Notes: generated by a model not told the origin, from the letters alone. Numbered from the stretch's first letter, positions 8,900-17,993 are shown. The stretch: 64,000 nucleotides of DNA from Litchfieldia alkalitelluris (GCF_002153425.1 NZ_KZ119600.1:1595103-1659102); one strand, 5' to 3'. Numbers and translations are program-made.

Positions 8900-9117
8900 A
8901 ATTTTGATTTCAGAATGGGGACTGAAATGAGGAAGCGGAGCCTTTTGAGTCTTCATTTTTTCGAAATGGAGACTGAAACAGAGCGGTGACAGGATTTGAG
9001 TCTTCATTTTTACGAAATGGAGACTGAAACAGAGCGGTGACAGGATTTGAGTCTTCATTTTTACGAAATGGGGACTGAAATGACTGAACGACACGATTTG
9101 AGTCTTCATTTTCTTAA
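8900..9117. repeat. Tandem array of 51-bp hairpin units
   Basis: Units begin TTTGAGTCTTCATTTTT at 8944, 8995, 9046 and 9097 (exact period 51), with a degenerate unit before and a truncated one at the end. Units at 8944 and 8995 are almost identical; the one at 9046 diverges in its second half. Each unit contains an 11-bp stem AGTCTTCATTT / AAATGGAGACT around a 5-nt loop. Minus-strand translation is open only because 51 is divisible by 3, and has no ribosome site. The same core (GAAGACTC / GAGTCTT) makes the terminator at 18.05 kb. Confidence 0.88.
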
Positions 9118-9286
9118 TTTGAAGGAGTGCGGTAAAGGTTTGAAGTGACCCTACCCTTTATCGAATTCTAAATAATACGACCAGAAGCCAGAACAACAAA
9201 GACTGGGCGTTTTTTACCAGTTTCTAGAACAAAGTATATATAAGATCCTCTAAATTTAGTACTTTCTCCAATACGTTCACTATTAC
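9118..9286. other. Spacer between the two hairpin arrays; no gene seen
   Basis: This is AT-rich sequence without a supported ORF. A short ACTGG / CCAGT inverted repeat with a T6 loop occurs near 9205-9225 and may be a weak hairpin. Confidence 0.5.
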
Positions 9287-9713
9287 CACGAAATAGTACC
9301 CGAAGCCCTTGCCAGACGATAGCTTCGGGCACTAACATCACGAAATAGTACCCGAAGCAAGTGTCAGACGATAGCTTCGGGCACTAACACCACGAAATAG
9401 TACCCGAAGCCCGAGTCACACCATAGCTTCGGGCACTATCATCACTAAATAGTACCCGAAGTCCGAGTCACACCATAGCTTCGGGCACTATCACCAAGAA
9501 ACAGTTCCCGAAGTCCGAGTCACACTATAGCTCCGGGCACTATCATCACTAAATAGTTCCCGAAGTCTGTGTCTCACGGTTGCTTCGGGCACTAACAATA
9601 AGAAATAGATCCCGAAGTCCGAGCCAGACTATAGCTTCGGGCACTAACACCACGAAATAGTACCCGAAGCCCGAGTCACACCATAGCTTCGGGCACTATC
9701 ACCAAGAAATAGT
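9287..9713. repeat. Tandem array of eight 52-bp hairpin units
   Basis: Unit starts are at 9287, 9339, 9391, 9443, 9495, 9547, 9599 and 9651, an exact 52-bp period, with a truncated ninth unit at 9703. The consensus runs CACGAAATAGTACCCGAAG, about 16 nt variable, then AGCTTCGGGCACTAACAC. CCCGAAGC and GCTTCGGG form an 8-bp stem in nearly every unit. Substitutions are scattered, as in an old minisatellite. It is unrelated in sequence to the neighbouring 51-bp array. Confidence 0.93.
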
Positions 9714-9884
9714 CTGAACAACAATTCCAGCATTGCCCTAAGTCTCAAAACTTCCATTCCTTTAAAATTAAGAAATCCCTTCAAATTCAGAATGTAGTCT
9801 GAAATGAGGGTGCGTAATTTCCGATTCTACTCATTAAAATCATTGTTGTTCAACATCTCACATATTTTTAATATTATAAAAATA
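9714..9884. other. Gene-free stretch before the leucine-degradation promoter
   Basis: No ORF with a ribosome site is present. AATTCAGAATGTAGTCTGAAATGAG near 9785 resembles a decayed unit of the 51-bp array. Confidence 0.4.
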
Positions 9885-9954
9885 TTGTAAATTCAGAATA
9901 TATTCCCTATAATAGAAATAATTATTAAGGAGAATCTGAACGATTGCTCAGTCA
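9885..9954 (+). promoter_or_regulatory. Promoter and FadR-like operator of the leucine-degradation operon
   Basis: TTGTAA (9885-9890), a 17-nt spacer and TATAAT (9908-9913) form a good SigA promoter. The 18-bp imperfect palindrome at 9937-9954 follows TGA-N2-GA-N4-TC-N2-TCA, the layout of the Bacillus FadR operator (TGAATGANTANTCATTCA), with differences only at the N2 positions. It lies downstream of the start site, as expected for a roadblock or repression. FadR is released by long-chain acyl-CoAs; another TetR-family regulator is possible. Confidence 0.6.
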
Positions 9955-10012
9955 GATTTTTCACAGAACAAAATGTAAGCCTTTACATTAAGCGATTGGG
10001 GGAATGTGACGG

Positions 10013-11167
10013 ATGGATTTTTCCTTTACGAAGGAACAGCAGATGATACGTGACATGGTGAAGGAGTTTGCAGAAAAGGAAGTAGCACCAAAAGCAGAGG
10101 AAGTGGACCGCACAGGGAGATTTCCTATTGAAAGTTTTGAAAAAATGGGGGAATTGGGATTGTTGGGTATTCCGTTTCCTGAAAAATATGGCGGGTCTGG
10201 GGGAGACACGTTATCTTACATTTTAGCAGTTGAGGAAATAGGTAAAGCATGTGGCAGTACAGGTTTAAGCTATGCTGCGGCAGTTTCATTAGGTGCTTCA
10301 CCATTATATTATTTTGGAACAGAAGAGCAAAAACAAGAACATTTAATACCCTTAGCAAAGGGAGAAAGTCTTGGAGCATTTGGGTTAACAGAGCCAAATG
10401 CAGGTTCAGATGCTGGAGGTACGAGAACGAAGGCGGTGTTGGATGAAGATGGCTCTCATTATGTGATAAATGGAGAAAAATGTTGGATTACTAATACGAG
10501 TTTTGCAAGAACGGTCATCGTTACTGCCTTAAATGGTGTAGATGAGCGGGGGAAAAAGAAGATCTCAGCCTTCATCGTTCCTACAGATACTAAGGGCTTA
10601 ACGATTAGAAGTGAGTACGAAAAAATGGGTGTGAGAGGATCAAATACGACTGAACTGGTACTGGAGGACGTTCGAGTTCCAAAGGAGAACATACTAGGTG
10701 ATCCAGAGAAAGGGTTTGGGCAATTCCTTTATACATTGGATGGAGGAAGGATTTCCATCGCTGCATTGGCTGTGGGAGTGGGGAGAGCCGCTTATGAAGC
10801 AGCACTTGCTTACAGTAAGGAGCGCAAGCAATTTGGTAAACATATTGGAAGCTTTCAGGCAATCCAGTTTAAACTTGCAGATATGGCAATGGAGCTGGAA
10901 CTTGCACAAAATATGGTTTATAAAGCAGCTTGGTTAAAAGATGAAGGGAAAGCCTTTAAAAAAGAAGCAGCGTTTGCAAAATTATTTGCATCAGAAGCAG
11001 CAATGCGTGCTTGTAACCAGGCGATTCAAATTCATGGTGGTTATGGCTATATGCGTGAATATCATGTAGAGAGATACTTAAGGGACGCTAAGCTACTAGA
11101 AATAGGAGAGGGAACGTCTGAAATACAACGTATGGTCATTGCTCGTGAAATTGGATGCCCGAGGTAA
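10013..11167 (+). CDS. Acyl-CoA dehydrogenase, probable isovaleryl-CoA dehydrogenase (YngJ-like)
   Basis: A flavoprotein of 384 aa. Family signatures are [16 protein letters not shown] (FAD/substrate binding, about residue 126), [41 protein letters not shown] (about 270-291), [22 protein letters not shown] and [15 protein letters not shown] at the C-terminus. It should oxidise isovaleryl-CoA to 3-methylcrotonyl-CoA because it heads an operon with a methylcrotonyl-CoA carboxylase-type enzyme, hydratase and HMG-CoA lyase, as in B. subtilis yngJ. Sequence alone would also allow a short-chain acyl-CoA substrate. Its stop is 14 nt before the next start. Confidence 0.88.
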   Translation: MDFSFTKEQQMIRDMVKEFAEKEVAPKAEEVDRTGRFPIESFEKMGELGLLGIPFPEKYGGSGGDTLSYILAVEEIGKACGSTGLSYAAAVSLGASPLYYFGTEEQKQEHLIPLAKGESLGAFGLTEPNAGSDAGGTRTKAVLDEDGSHYVINGEKCWITNTSFARTVIVTALNGVDERGKKKISAFIVPTDTKGLTIRSEYEKMGVRGSNTTELVLEDVRVPKENILGDPEKGFGQFLYTLDGGRISIAALAVGVGRAAYEAALAYSKERKQFGKHIGSFQAIQFKLADMAMELELAQNMVYKAAWLKDEGKAFKKEAAFAKLFASEAAMRACNQAIQIHGGYGYMREYHVERYLRDAKLLEIGEGTSEIQRMVIAREIGCPR

Positions 11168-11180
11168 GGAGGATACAATA

Positions 11181-12518
11181 TTGATTTCAAAACTATTGAT
11201 AGCAAATCGCGGTGAAATAGCATTAAGAATAATCAAAACTTGTGAAAAAATGGGTATTACTTCTGTTGCTGTATACTCAGAAGCTGATAAAGAAAGTCCC
11301 TATGTAGAAATGGCGAATGAAGCTTTTTTTATCGGAGGTCCTAGGGTTAATGACAGTTATTTAAACATGGAAAAAATCATGGACGTGGCAAGTAAAGCTG
11401 GAGTTGATGCGATTCATCCAGGGTATGGTTTTCTATCTGAAAATCCTCAATTTGCTAGAAGAGTGGAGGAGGAAGGTTATATCTTCATTGGACCAAGTCC
11501 CCATGTCATTGAGGAAATGGGAAATAAGGTAGCAGCCCGTAAATCTATGGCATTAGCAGATGTTCCTGTTATACCAGGATTGACCCTTAAAGATACAAGT
11601 GAAACTACAGTAAAGAAAGCTGCCCGTGAGATAGGGTATCCAATTATGGTTAAGGCTGCTGCAGGTGGCGGTGGCATTGGTATGCAGAAGGTAGACCATG
11701 AAAAAGACCTCATGAATGTAGTATCTAGTGTCGTGAAAAAGTCAGAGACATTTTTTGGTTCAGGAGAAATATACCTAGAAAAATTCATTGTAAATCCTAG
11801 ACATATAGAGGCACAGCTTGCTGCTGATAAATCAGGAAATATCATTTGTCTTGGAGAAAGGGATTGTTCGATTCAACGTAGGCATCAGAAAATTGTTGAA
11901 GAAGCGCCATCTACATTTTTAAGTGATGATGGTAGAAAAAAATTATATGAAACAGCAGTGAAAGCAGGCGAAACCATTGGGTACACGAATGTTGGAACAG
12001 TAGAGTTTCTCGTCGATGAATATGAAGGTATTTATTTTCTTGAGATGAACACAAGGCTGCAGGTGGAGCATCCTGTTACAGAGGAAACAACGGGAGTGGA
12101 TCTCGTTAAGTGGCAGATAGATTTGGCCACTGGCAAAGACATACCTTCGTTACAAAGGGAGAATGCTGTTTTTAACCATGCCATTGAGGTTCGAATTTAT
12201 GCAGAGGACCCTAAAACATTTTTCCCATCACCAGGAAAACTAAAAGAATGGGAGTTTCCTAAGTTGGAAGGGATTCGCTATGACATGGGTGTAAAGAAAG
12301 GAAATACAGTGTCACCATTCTACGATCCGATGATTAGCAAGGTCATAGCCGGGGGGAATTCACGTAAAGAAGCGGTAGAGCGGTTAATAGAATGCTTGGA
12401 AAAAGCAAAAGTGGAAGGTATTAAAACAAATATACCTATGCTGATAACGACACTGAAACACCCAGTGTTCCAAAAGGGAAAAGCAACAACAAATTTTGTT
12501 AACGAATCTCTAAATTAA
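11181..12518 (+). CDS. Biotin carboxylase subunit of an acyl-CoA carboxylase (methylcrotonyl-CoA type, YngH-like)
   Basis: A 445-aa biotin carboxylase with N-terminal LLIANRGEIALRII, HPGYGFLSENP, the ATP-grasp glycine loop AAAGGGGIGMQ, ERDCSIQRRHQKIVEEAP, FLEMNTRLQVEHPVTEE and the C-terminal lid region. It uses ATP and bicarbonate to carboxylate biotin on the small carrier encoded next. TTG at 11181 is the start: AAGGAGG lies just before it and the family N-terminus begins there; an upstream in-frame ATG would overlap the previous gene. Confidence 0.9.
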   Translation: MISKLLIANRGEIALRIIKTCEKMGITSVAVYSEADKESPYVEMANEAFFIGGPRVNDSYLNMEKIMDVASKAGVDAIHPGYGFLSENPQFARRVEEEGYIFIGPSPHVIEEMGNKVAARKSMALADVPVIPGLTLKDTSETTVKKAAREIGYPIMVKAAAGGGGIGMQKVDHEKDLMNVVSSVVKKSETFFGSGEIYLEKFIVNPRHIEAQLAADKSGNIICLGERDCSIQRRHQKIVEEAPSTFLSDDGRKKLYETAVKAGETIGYTNVGTVEFLVDEYEGIYFLEMNTRLQVEHPVTEETTGVDLVKWQIDLATGKDIPSLQRENAVFNHAIEVRIYAEDPKTFFPSPGKLKEWEFPKLEGIRYDMGVKKGNTVSPFYDPMISKVIAGGNSRKEAVERLIECLEKAKVEGIKTNIPMLITTLKHPVFQKGKATTNFVNESLN

Positions 12519-12627
12519 AAATTTTATTTAAAACAGACCTTCATGCACTTAAAATTGCACCATAAAGAATATATATTAGCTGAGTACACTACTTCAATAT
12601 ACAAAAATGTAATAGGGGGGACCTAAA

Positions 12628-12840
12628 ATGAAAGAAATTAAAACAAATATGGCGGGGAATGTCTGGAAAATACAAGTTGCGCAAGGAGATCAAGTAGAAG
12701 TGGGCCAAGAAGTTGTCATCTTAGAATCTATGAAAATGGAAATACCAATTACTGCTGAAGTAGGGGGAACGGTTAAGGAATTAAAAGTAGAAGAAGGCAG
12801 CTTTGTTAATGAAGATGATGTTTTACTTATTGTAGATTAA
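12628..12840 (+). CDS. Biotin carboxyl carrier protein
   Basis: A 70-aa single-domain biotinyl carrier. The biotinylation site ESMKMEIP has the modified Lys at about residue 35, and the hammerhead ends KVEEGSFVNEDDVLLIVD. It shuttles carboxybiotin from the biotin carboxylase to the carboxyltransferase near 15 kb. AGGGGGG precedes the ATG. The 110-bp gap before it contains no gene. A freestanding carrier of this size matches B. subtilis YngHB. Confidence 0.92.
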   Translation: MKEIKTNMAGNVWKIQVAQGDQVEVGQEVVILESMKMEIPITAEVGGTVKELKVEEGSFVNEDDVLLIVD

Positions 12841-12924
12841 GTCGTTTTCAAAAGATAAACATACTATGAAACAAATGAACGGCAGATTGGATATAACAAG
12901 TTTTTTTGAAGGAGGACCACGAGT

Positions 12925-13827
12925 GTGAATTTACCTTCAAAAGTGAAAATAAAAGAGGTTGGACCTAGGGATGGGCTTCAGAACGAAAAAGCTTTTATCC
13001 CTACAGACACAAAGGTTGAATGGATTAACAAACTAAGTGAAACAGGTATGGATTATATAGAGGTAACGTCGTTTGTCCATCCAAAATGGATTCCAGCTTT
13101 AGCAGATGCTATGGAAGTTGCTAAGAGAATTGAACGGAAAAGCTCTGTAACATATGCAGCCCTCGTTCCAAATCGTAGAGGTTTAGAAGGTGCCCTAGAA
13201 GCAGACCTAGATGAAGTATCTATCTTTATGTCTGCTAGTGAAACCCATAATCAGCAAAACATAAATAAATCTATTCAGAATACCTTTCCAGTTTTAAAAG
13301 AAGTGGTATCCGAGGCTCTTTCTTCTGGAAAAAAAGTCAGGGGTTATCTATCAACGGTTTTTGGCTGTCCATACGATGGCAGAGTTCCTCTATCTAATGT
13401 TCAAAAGGTAATAGATGAGTTATTTGACATGGGCGTGTATGAAGTTTCATTAGGAGATACCATTGGAGTTGCCAATCCGAAGCAAATGGATATGGTTCTC
13501 TCACAATTACTCCAGGAGTTTCCAGCTGAAAAGCTTGCGTTACATCTCCATGATACAAGGGGGATGGCTCTAGCAAATACAGTCGTTGGTTTAATGAAGG
13601 GCATCACTGTTTTTGATAGTGCAGTTGGTGGTTTAGGTGGTTGTCCATATGCTAAAGGTGCTGCAGGGAACGTAGCCACCGAAGACCTTATCCATATGCT
13701 TAAAGAAATGGGGATCGAAACTGGGATTGATTTGTCTAAGGTATTGACTAGTGCGAAATACATTGAAAGGGAATTAGGTAAAGGACTCCCAAGTAAGCAA
13801 CTCCAAATATGGAACAGTGCCATATAA
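12925..13827 (+). CDS. Hydroxymethylglutaryl-CoA lyase (YngG/MvaB-like)
   Basis: A DRE-TIM metallolyase of 300 aa that splits HMG-CoA into acetyl-CoA and acetoacetate, the last step of leucine breakdown. EVGPRDGLQNE (residues 7-17) supplies the catalytic Arg and metal Asp. Also present are the LHLHDTRGMALAN metal-binding histidines (about 210) and the VGGLGGCPYAKGAAGNVATED loop (about 237) with the catalytic Cys. The start is GTG at 12925, preceded by GAAGGAGG. The acetoacetate formed would feed the ScoAB transferase encoded at the operon end. Confidence 0.93.
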   Translation: MNLPSKVKIKEVGPRDGLQNEKAFIPTDTKVEWINKLSETGMDYIEVTSFVHPKWIPALADAMEVAKRIERKSSVTYAALVPNRRGLEGALEADLDEVSIFMSASETHNQQNINKSIQNTFPVLKEVVSEALSSGKKVRGYLSTVFGCPYDGRVPLSNVQKVIDELFDMGVYEVSLGDTIGVANPKQMDMVLSQLLQEFPAEKLALHLHDTRGMALANTVVGLMKGITVFDSAVGGLGGCPYAKGAAGNVATEDLIHMLKEMGIETGIDLSKVLTSAKYIERELGKGLPSKQLQIWNSAI

Positions 13828-13934
13828 TATGTGTTAATTATCAATATATTCCATAAACAGAGACCTATCTTCACGGTATTCTTCCATGCAATGGAAATGT
13901 TGCACCTTGTACGATGAAAAATTAATTACTATAC

Positions 13935-14148
13935 TTTGTTGGAACAAACGGAGGTTTTCGAATCAACTGTCTCTTCCTCTACGAGCATATGCTACGAAGC
14001 GTATCCGTCGAGACAACTCGAAGCATACTCGTGATGTAAACGCTCGTTCCTGTGGGAACAGCGGGCCAGGCAAGACCCCGCAGGAACGAGGAGGACAAGC
14101 GGCTTGCCCACGGAAAGGGAGTAAACCGTAGGTTGTTCCAACAAACCT
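13935..14148. repeat. GC-rich dispersed intergenic repeat with terminal and internal inverted repeats
   Basis: The ends are inverted: TTTGTTGGAACAA (13935-13947) and TTGTTCCAACAAA (14133-14145), continuing as imperfect pairing inward. Inside, CTCGTTCCTGTGGG (14043-14056) pairs with CCCGCAGGAACGAG (14077-14090), one G-T wobble. The GCAAGACCCCGCAGGAACGAGGAGG and GCGGCTTGCCCACGG wording resembles a non-coding repeat family I know from several Bacillus genomes. It is clearly GC-richer than its surroundings and encodes nothing supported. It sits between the HMG-CoA lyase and hydratase genes. Confidence 0.75.
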
Positions 14149-14205
14149 TATTTCAGGTAGCCTATTAAAAAGATAACATGATCAGTTTTTATAGGATGTG
14201 AAACA

Positions 14206-14982
14206 ATGAAATGTATTGAAGCAAAAGTTGAAGGGCACATTGCCCAGCTCACTTTGAAGAGGCCAGAGTCAGCAAACGCATTATCCCAAGCTATGCTTGA
14301 TGAAATTCTAATGCAATTAGAGGAATGGAAATATGATTCACAAGTTAGGGCGATGATTATAACTGGCGATGGGGAAAAGGTTTTTTGTGCAGGGGCAGAC
14401 TTAAAGGAAAGAAAGGGGATGGATGCTCCTGCAGTAAAAAAGGCAGTTACAAAGATTGGGAAGATGGTGACTGCTGTTGAAGAAATGCCGATTCCTGTTA
14501 TTGCAGCCATCAACGGAGCAGCTTTTGGTGGAGGTCTTGAGTTAGCGCTTGCATGTGATTTAAGGATAGCATCAAACAATGCGACGTTTGCCTTAACAGA
14601 AACAAGTCTAGGAATTATTCCAGGAGCAGGAGGAACGCAGCGACTACCTAGGGCAATTGGAGAACAGCGAGCGAAGGAGATGATCTTTACTGGAAAACGT
14701 ATTGATGCCTCTTTAGCACATGACTGGGGGTTAATCATTCAAGTAACTACTCCAAAACAACTATTGGATAAAGCAACGGAGTTGGCAAAAGAGATTACAA
14801 AAAATGGACCAATAGCTGTAAAGCAAGCGAAGTTGGCAATAAATGCAGGAAGAAATGTGGATTTGAGAACTGGTTTAGTTATAGAAAAGAATGCTTATGA
14901 AATAACAATTCCAACAGAGGATCGCTTAGAGGGCTTACAAGCTTTTAAGGAAAAACGAAAACCAAATTTTAAAGGTGAATGA
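14206..14982 (+). CDS. Enoyl-CoA hydratase, probable methylglutaconyl-CoA hydratase (YngF-like)
   Basis: A crotonase-fold protein of 258 aa. FCAGADLKER (about residue 63) is the oxyanion-hole motif in the form found in AUH-type methylglutaconyl-CoA hydratases. NGAAFGGGLELALACDLRIAS (about 105-125) and ETSLGIIPGAGGTQRLPR (about 127-145) give the second oxyanion Gly and catalytic Glu. In this operon it would hydrate 3-methylglutaconyl-CoA to HMG-CoA. The general enoyl-CoA hydratase role is the alternative. Confidence 0.88.
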   Translation: MKCIEAKVEGHIAQLTLKRPESANALSQAMLDEILMQLEEWKYDSQVRAMIITGDGEKVFCAGADLKERKGMDAPAVKKAVTKIGKMVTAVEEMPIPVIAAINGAAFGGGLELALACDLRIASNNATFALTETSLGIIPGAGGTQRLPRAIGEQRAKEMIFTGKRIDASLAHDWGLIIQVTTPKQLLDKATELAKEITKNGPIAVKQAKLAINAGRNVDLRTGLVIEKNAYEITIPTEDRLEGLQAFKEKRKPNFKGE

Positions 14983-15015
14983 TGTTTTAACAGATCAAGA
15001 AAATGGGGTGTCTTG

Positions 15016-16545
15016 ATGGATAGGGAGAATCAATGGGAAGAGATTGTATCAAACATTGAAGCTGGAGGTTCAGAAAAATATCACGAAGCAAATGAAAAAA
15101 AGGGAAAAATGTTCGTTCGGGATCGATTGACAAAGCTATTTGACAATGGAGAATGGAAGGAAGATGGAAAGTTTGCTAATAATCAGGCAGAGGGTCTTCC
15201 TGCCGATGGAGTAGTAACTGCAATCGGTAAAGTAAACGGCAGGACCGTCTGTGTAATGGCTAATGATTCTACGGTAAAGGCTGGCTCCTGGGGTGCGAAA
15301 ACAGTTGAAAAAATCATTCGTATTCAAGAAACTGCTGAGAAATTAGAAGTACCACTTTTATATTTAGTGGATTCAGCAGGGGCTAGAATTACAGACCAAA
15401 TTGAAATGTTCCCAGGAAGACGAGGGGCAGGCCGAATTTTTTACAATCAAGTGAAATTATCTGGGAAAATCCCACAGGTTTGCTTACTTTTTGGACCATC
15501 AGCAGCAGGAGGTGCGTATATTCCTGCATTTTGTGACGTAGTCATGATGGTAGATGGGAATGCATCCATGTATTTGGGATCCCCAAGAATGGCGGAGATG
15601 GTCATTGGTGAAAAGGTGTCACTGGAGGAAATGGGTGGGGCAACCATGCATTGCTCTGTGTCAGGTTGTGGTGACGTTCTTGTAAAAACGGAAGAGGGGG
15701 CTATTGAAAAAGCAAAAGCCTATTTAAGCTATTTTCCGTCAAATTATTTGAGCAAGCCAGAGGCAAGTCCTTCTTCAGATCCAAAAGAGATTGATAAAAA
15801 CTTAGAGGAATTGATACCAAAAAATCAAAATGCTCCCTTTGATATGTATGAACTTATTGATGGTTTAGTGGATGATAATAGCTTTTTTGAAATGAAGGCA
15901 ATGTTTGCTAAAGAGCTTATTACTGGCTTTGCTAGAATAAATGGGAAATCTGTAGGCATTATTGCAAATCAGCCAAGGCAGAAGGGGGGCGTATTGTTCC
16001 ACGATTCAGCTGATAAAGCCGCTCGATTCATTACATTATGTGACGCCTATCATATCCCACTATTATTCCTAGCAGATGTCCCTGGCTTTATGATAGGAAC
16101 AAAGGTGGAACGAGCTGGAATCATTAGACACGGAGCAAAGATGATATCGGCTATGTCAGAGGCTACTGTACCGAAGATTTCTGTCATTGTTCGTAAAGCT
16201 TATGGAGCAGGGTTGTATGCAATGGCTGGACCTGCATTTGAACCAGATTGTTGTCTTGCTCTCCCAACGGCACAGATTGCGGTAATGGGCCCTGAAGCTG
16301 CAGTTAATGCGGTTTATGCAAACAAGATTGAGTCTTTGGAGCCAGAGGAACGGCCAAAGTTTATCCAAGAAAAACGTAAAGAGTATCAAGAGAATATTGA
16401 TATTTATCGTTTGGCATCGGAACTAATAATTGATGATATTGTACCAGCAAATCAACTGCGTGAAGAATTAATTAGCCGTTATGATTTATATTCTTCAAAG
16501 TATCAAGTATTTTCACATCGTAAACACGCTGTCTACCCGGTTTAA
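15016..16545 (+). CDS. Acyl-CoA carboxylase carboxyltransferase subunit (methylcrotonyl-CoA type, YngE-like)
   Basis: A 509-aa carboxyltransferase beta subunit with two crotonase-like halves. Visible are RDRLTKLFDNGEW, LVDSAGARITDQIEMFPGRRGAGRIFYNQ, GPSAAGGAYIPAFCD (first-half oxyanion), PGFMIGTKVERAGIIRHGAKM and YGAGLYAMAGPAFEPD (second half). It transfers carboxylate from biotin to the acyl-CoA. Context favours 3-methylcrotonyl-CoA; propionyl-CoA is the usual database label for such proteins. ATG at 15016 gives better spacing from GGGG than the adjacent in-frame TTG at 15013. Confidence 0.9.
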   Translation: MDRENQWEEIVSNIEAGGSEKYHEANEKKGKMFVRDRLTKLFDNGEWKEDGKFANNQAEGLPADGVVTAIGKVNGRTVCVMANDSTVKAGSWGAKTVEKIIRIQETAEKLEVPLLYLVDSAGARITDQIEMFPGRRGAGRIFYNQVKLSGKIPQVCLLFGPSAAGGAYIPAFCDVVMMVDGNASMYLGSPRMAEMVIGEKVSLEEMGGATMHCSVSGCGDVLVKTEEGAIEKAKAYLSYFPSNYLSKPEASPSSDPKEIDKNLEELIPKNQNAPFDMYELIDGLVDDNSFFEMKAMFAKELITGFARINGKSVGIIANQPRQKGGVLFHDSADKAARFITLCDAYHIPLLFLADVPGFMIGTKVERAGIIRHGAKMISAMSEATVPKISVIVRKAYGAGLYAMAGPAFEPDCCLALPTAQIAVMGPEAAVNAVYANKIESLEPEERPKFIQEKRKEYQENIDIYRLASELIIDDIVPANQLREELISRYDLYSSKYQVFSHRKHAVYPV

Positions 16546-16568
16546 GAAATGAATAGGAGGGGAGATTG

Positions 16569-17264
16569 ATGAAGGAAATATTGACCTCATTTACAGATGC
16601 TGTTGCTGATATTAAGGACGGATCAACCTTACTTGTTGGCGGATTTGGTCTTTGTGGTATTCCAGAAAACTTGATAAAAGCACTTCGTGAAACTGGTGTG
16701 AAGGATTTGACGATCGTTTCCAATAACTGTGGTGTAGATGACTGGGGATTAGGACTATTACTGGAAAATAAACAAATTAAAAAGATCATTGCATCATATG
16801 TAGGAGAAAACAAGGAATTTGAGCGGCAAGTTTTGGCAGGTGAACTTGAAGTCGAGTTGACGCCACAGGGGACACTTGCGGAAAAGCTACGTGCTGGTGG
16901 AGCAGGTATACCTGCTTTTTATACTCCTGCAGGGGTTGGAACAAAGATAGCAGAAGGGAAAGAAGTGCGCACTTTTAATGGGAAAGAGTACCTCCTAGAA
17001 GAAGCTATTACAGGAGATTTCAGTCTTGTGAGAGCAAATGTGGCAGATCGATTCGGTAATCTTATTTATCGTAAAACAGCTCAAAACTTCAATCCTGAAA
17101 TAGCAACTGCAGGGAAGGTGACGATCGCAGAGGTGGAAAACTTAGTGGATCCTGGAGTTCTTGATGCACAACACATACACACACCTAGTATATATGTAGA
17201 TAAAATCATTGTTGGTGAACAGGAAAATAGAATTGAACGGAAAACAGTGGCTGAACAGAACTAA
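16569..17264 (+). CDS. scoA: Succinyl-CoA:3-ketoacid CoA-transferase subunit A
   Basis: A 231-aa family I CoA-transferase alpha subunit. [16 protein letters not shown] (about residues 23-38) is the family signature, and [33 protein letters not shown] and [14 protein letters not shown] are also typical. With ScoB it activates acetoacetate to acetoacetyl-CoA using succinyl-CoA. ATG at 16569 follows AGGAGGGGAG; the TTG one codon before is too close. Its place after the leucine pathway enzymes explains acetoacetate use. Confidence 0.93.
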   Translation: MKEILTSFTDAVADIKDGSTLLVGGFGLCGIPENLIKALRETGVKDLTIVSNNCGVDDWGLGLLLENKQIKKIIASYVGENKEFERQVLAGELEVELTPQGTLAEKLRAGGAGIPAFYTPAGVGTKIAEGKEVRTFNGKEYLLEEAITGDFSLVRANVADRFGNLIYRKTAQNFNPEIATAGKVTIAEVENLVDPGVLDAQHIHTPSIYVDKIIVGEQENRIERKTVAEQN

Positions 17265-17345
17265 TTCCTAGATGAATACAAGGGCTGCGACGAGCCAACA
17301 GCTGCTTAGAGACATTACACAATTTTTTTCAAGGGAGGGAAAAAA

Positions 17346-17993
17346 ATGAGTGTGGATCGGAAAGCATTGAGGGAAAAAATTGCAAGAAGGGCTGAAAAAG
17401 AAATTTACGGTGGGGCTTATGTAAATTTAGGAATTGGGATGCCAACCATGGTGGCAAACTACATTTCAGAAAATAAACAGGTGATTTTGCAATCTGAAAA
17501 TGGTTTGTTGGGAATAGGACCATATCCTACGGAAGAAGAATTAGATGCAGATTTGATCAACGCTGGAAAAGAAACAGTAACTACAATTCAAGGTGCAGCG
17601 TATTTTAGCAGTGCGGATTCATTTGCTATGATTCGAGGAGGACATATTGATGTTGCCATCCTAGGTGGCATGGAAGTTGCTGCAAATGGAGATCTTGCAA
17701 ATTGGATGATTCCAGGAAAGATGATAAAAGGCATGGGCGGTGCTATGGACCTTGTTCATGGGGCAAAAAAGGTTGTTATCATAATGGAACATGTTAATCG
17801 GAACGGAGATCCCAAAATATTAAATGAATGCAGTTTACCCTTAACTGGGAAAAAAGTAGTGGACCGAATTATAACTGACCGAGCCGTTATTGATGTTACA
17901 GATAAAGGTCTCGTATTAAAAGAAATTCTTGGCGATTACAGCTTTGATGAGATTCAAGCAGTGACGGAGCCAAAGCTGATAAAAGGGTATTAA
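17346..17993 (+). CDS. scoB: Succinyl-CoA:3-ketoacid CoA-transferase subunit B
   Basis: A 215-aa beta subunit. The catalytic glutamate lies in [13 protein letters not shown] (about residue 50), the family active-site motif. [27 protein letters not shown] and [15 protein letters not shown] also match. The ATG follows AAGGGAGGG. It is separated from scoA by 81 bp containing no gene and ends just before a strong terminator, closing the operon. Confidence 0.94.
   Translation: MSVDRKALREKIARRAEKEIYGGAYVNLGIGMPTMVANYISENKQVILQSENGLLGIGPYPTEEELDADLINAGKETVTTIQGAAYFSSADSFAMIRGGHIDVAILGGMEVAANGDLANWMIPGKMIKGMGGAMDLVHGAKKVVIIMEHVNRNGDPKILNECSLPLTGKKVVDRIITDRAVIDVTDKGLVLKEILGDYSFDEIQAVTEPKLIKGY

Noticed and set aside
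8888-9109. 73-codon minus-strand frame in the 51-bp array
   Set aside because: Open only because the repeat length is a multiple of three; no ribosome site and repetitive translation.
9287-9713. CRISPR array
   Set aside because: The period is constant and the repeated part long, but the variable part is only about 13-16 nt and itself recurs between units; no cas gene is near. It is a minisatellite of hairpins.
13886-14131. 81-codon frame through the GC-rich repeat
   Set aside because: Lies in the inverted-repeat element and has no ribosome site or recognisable protein.
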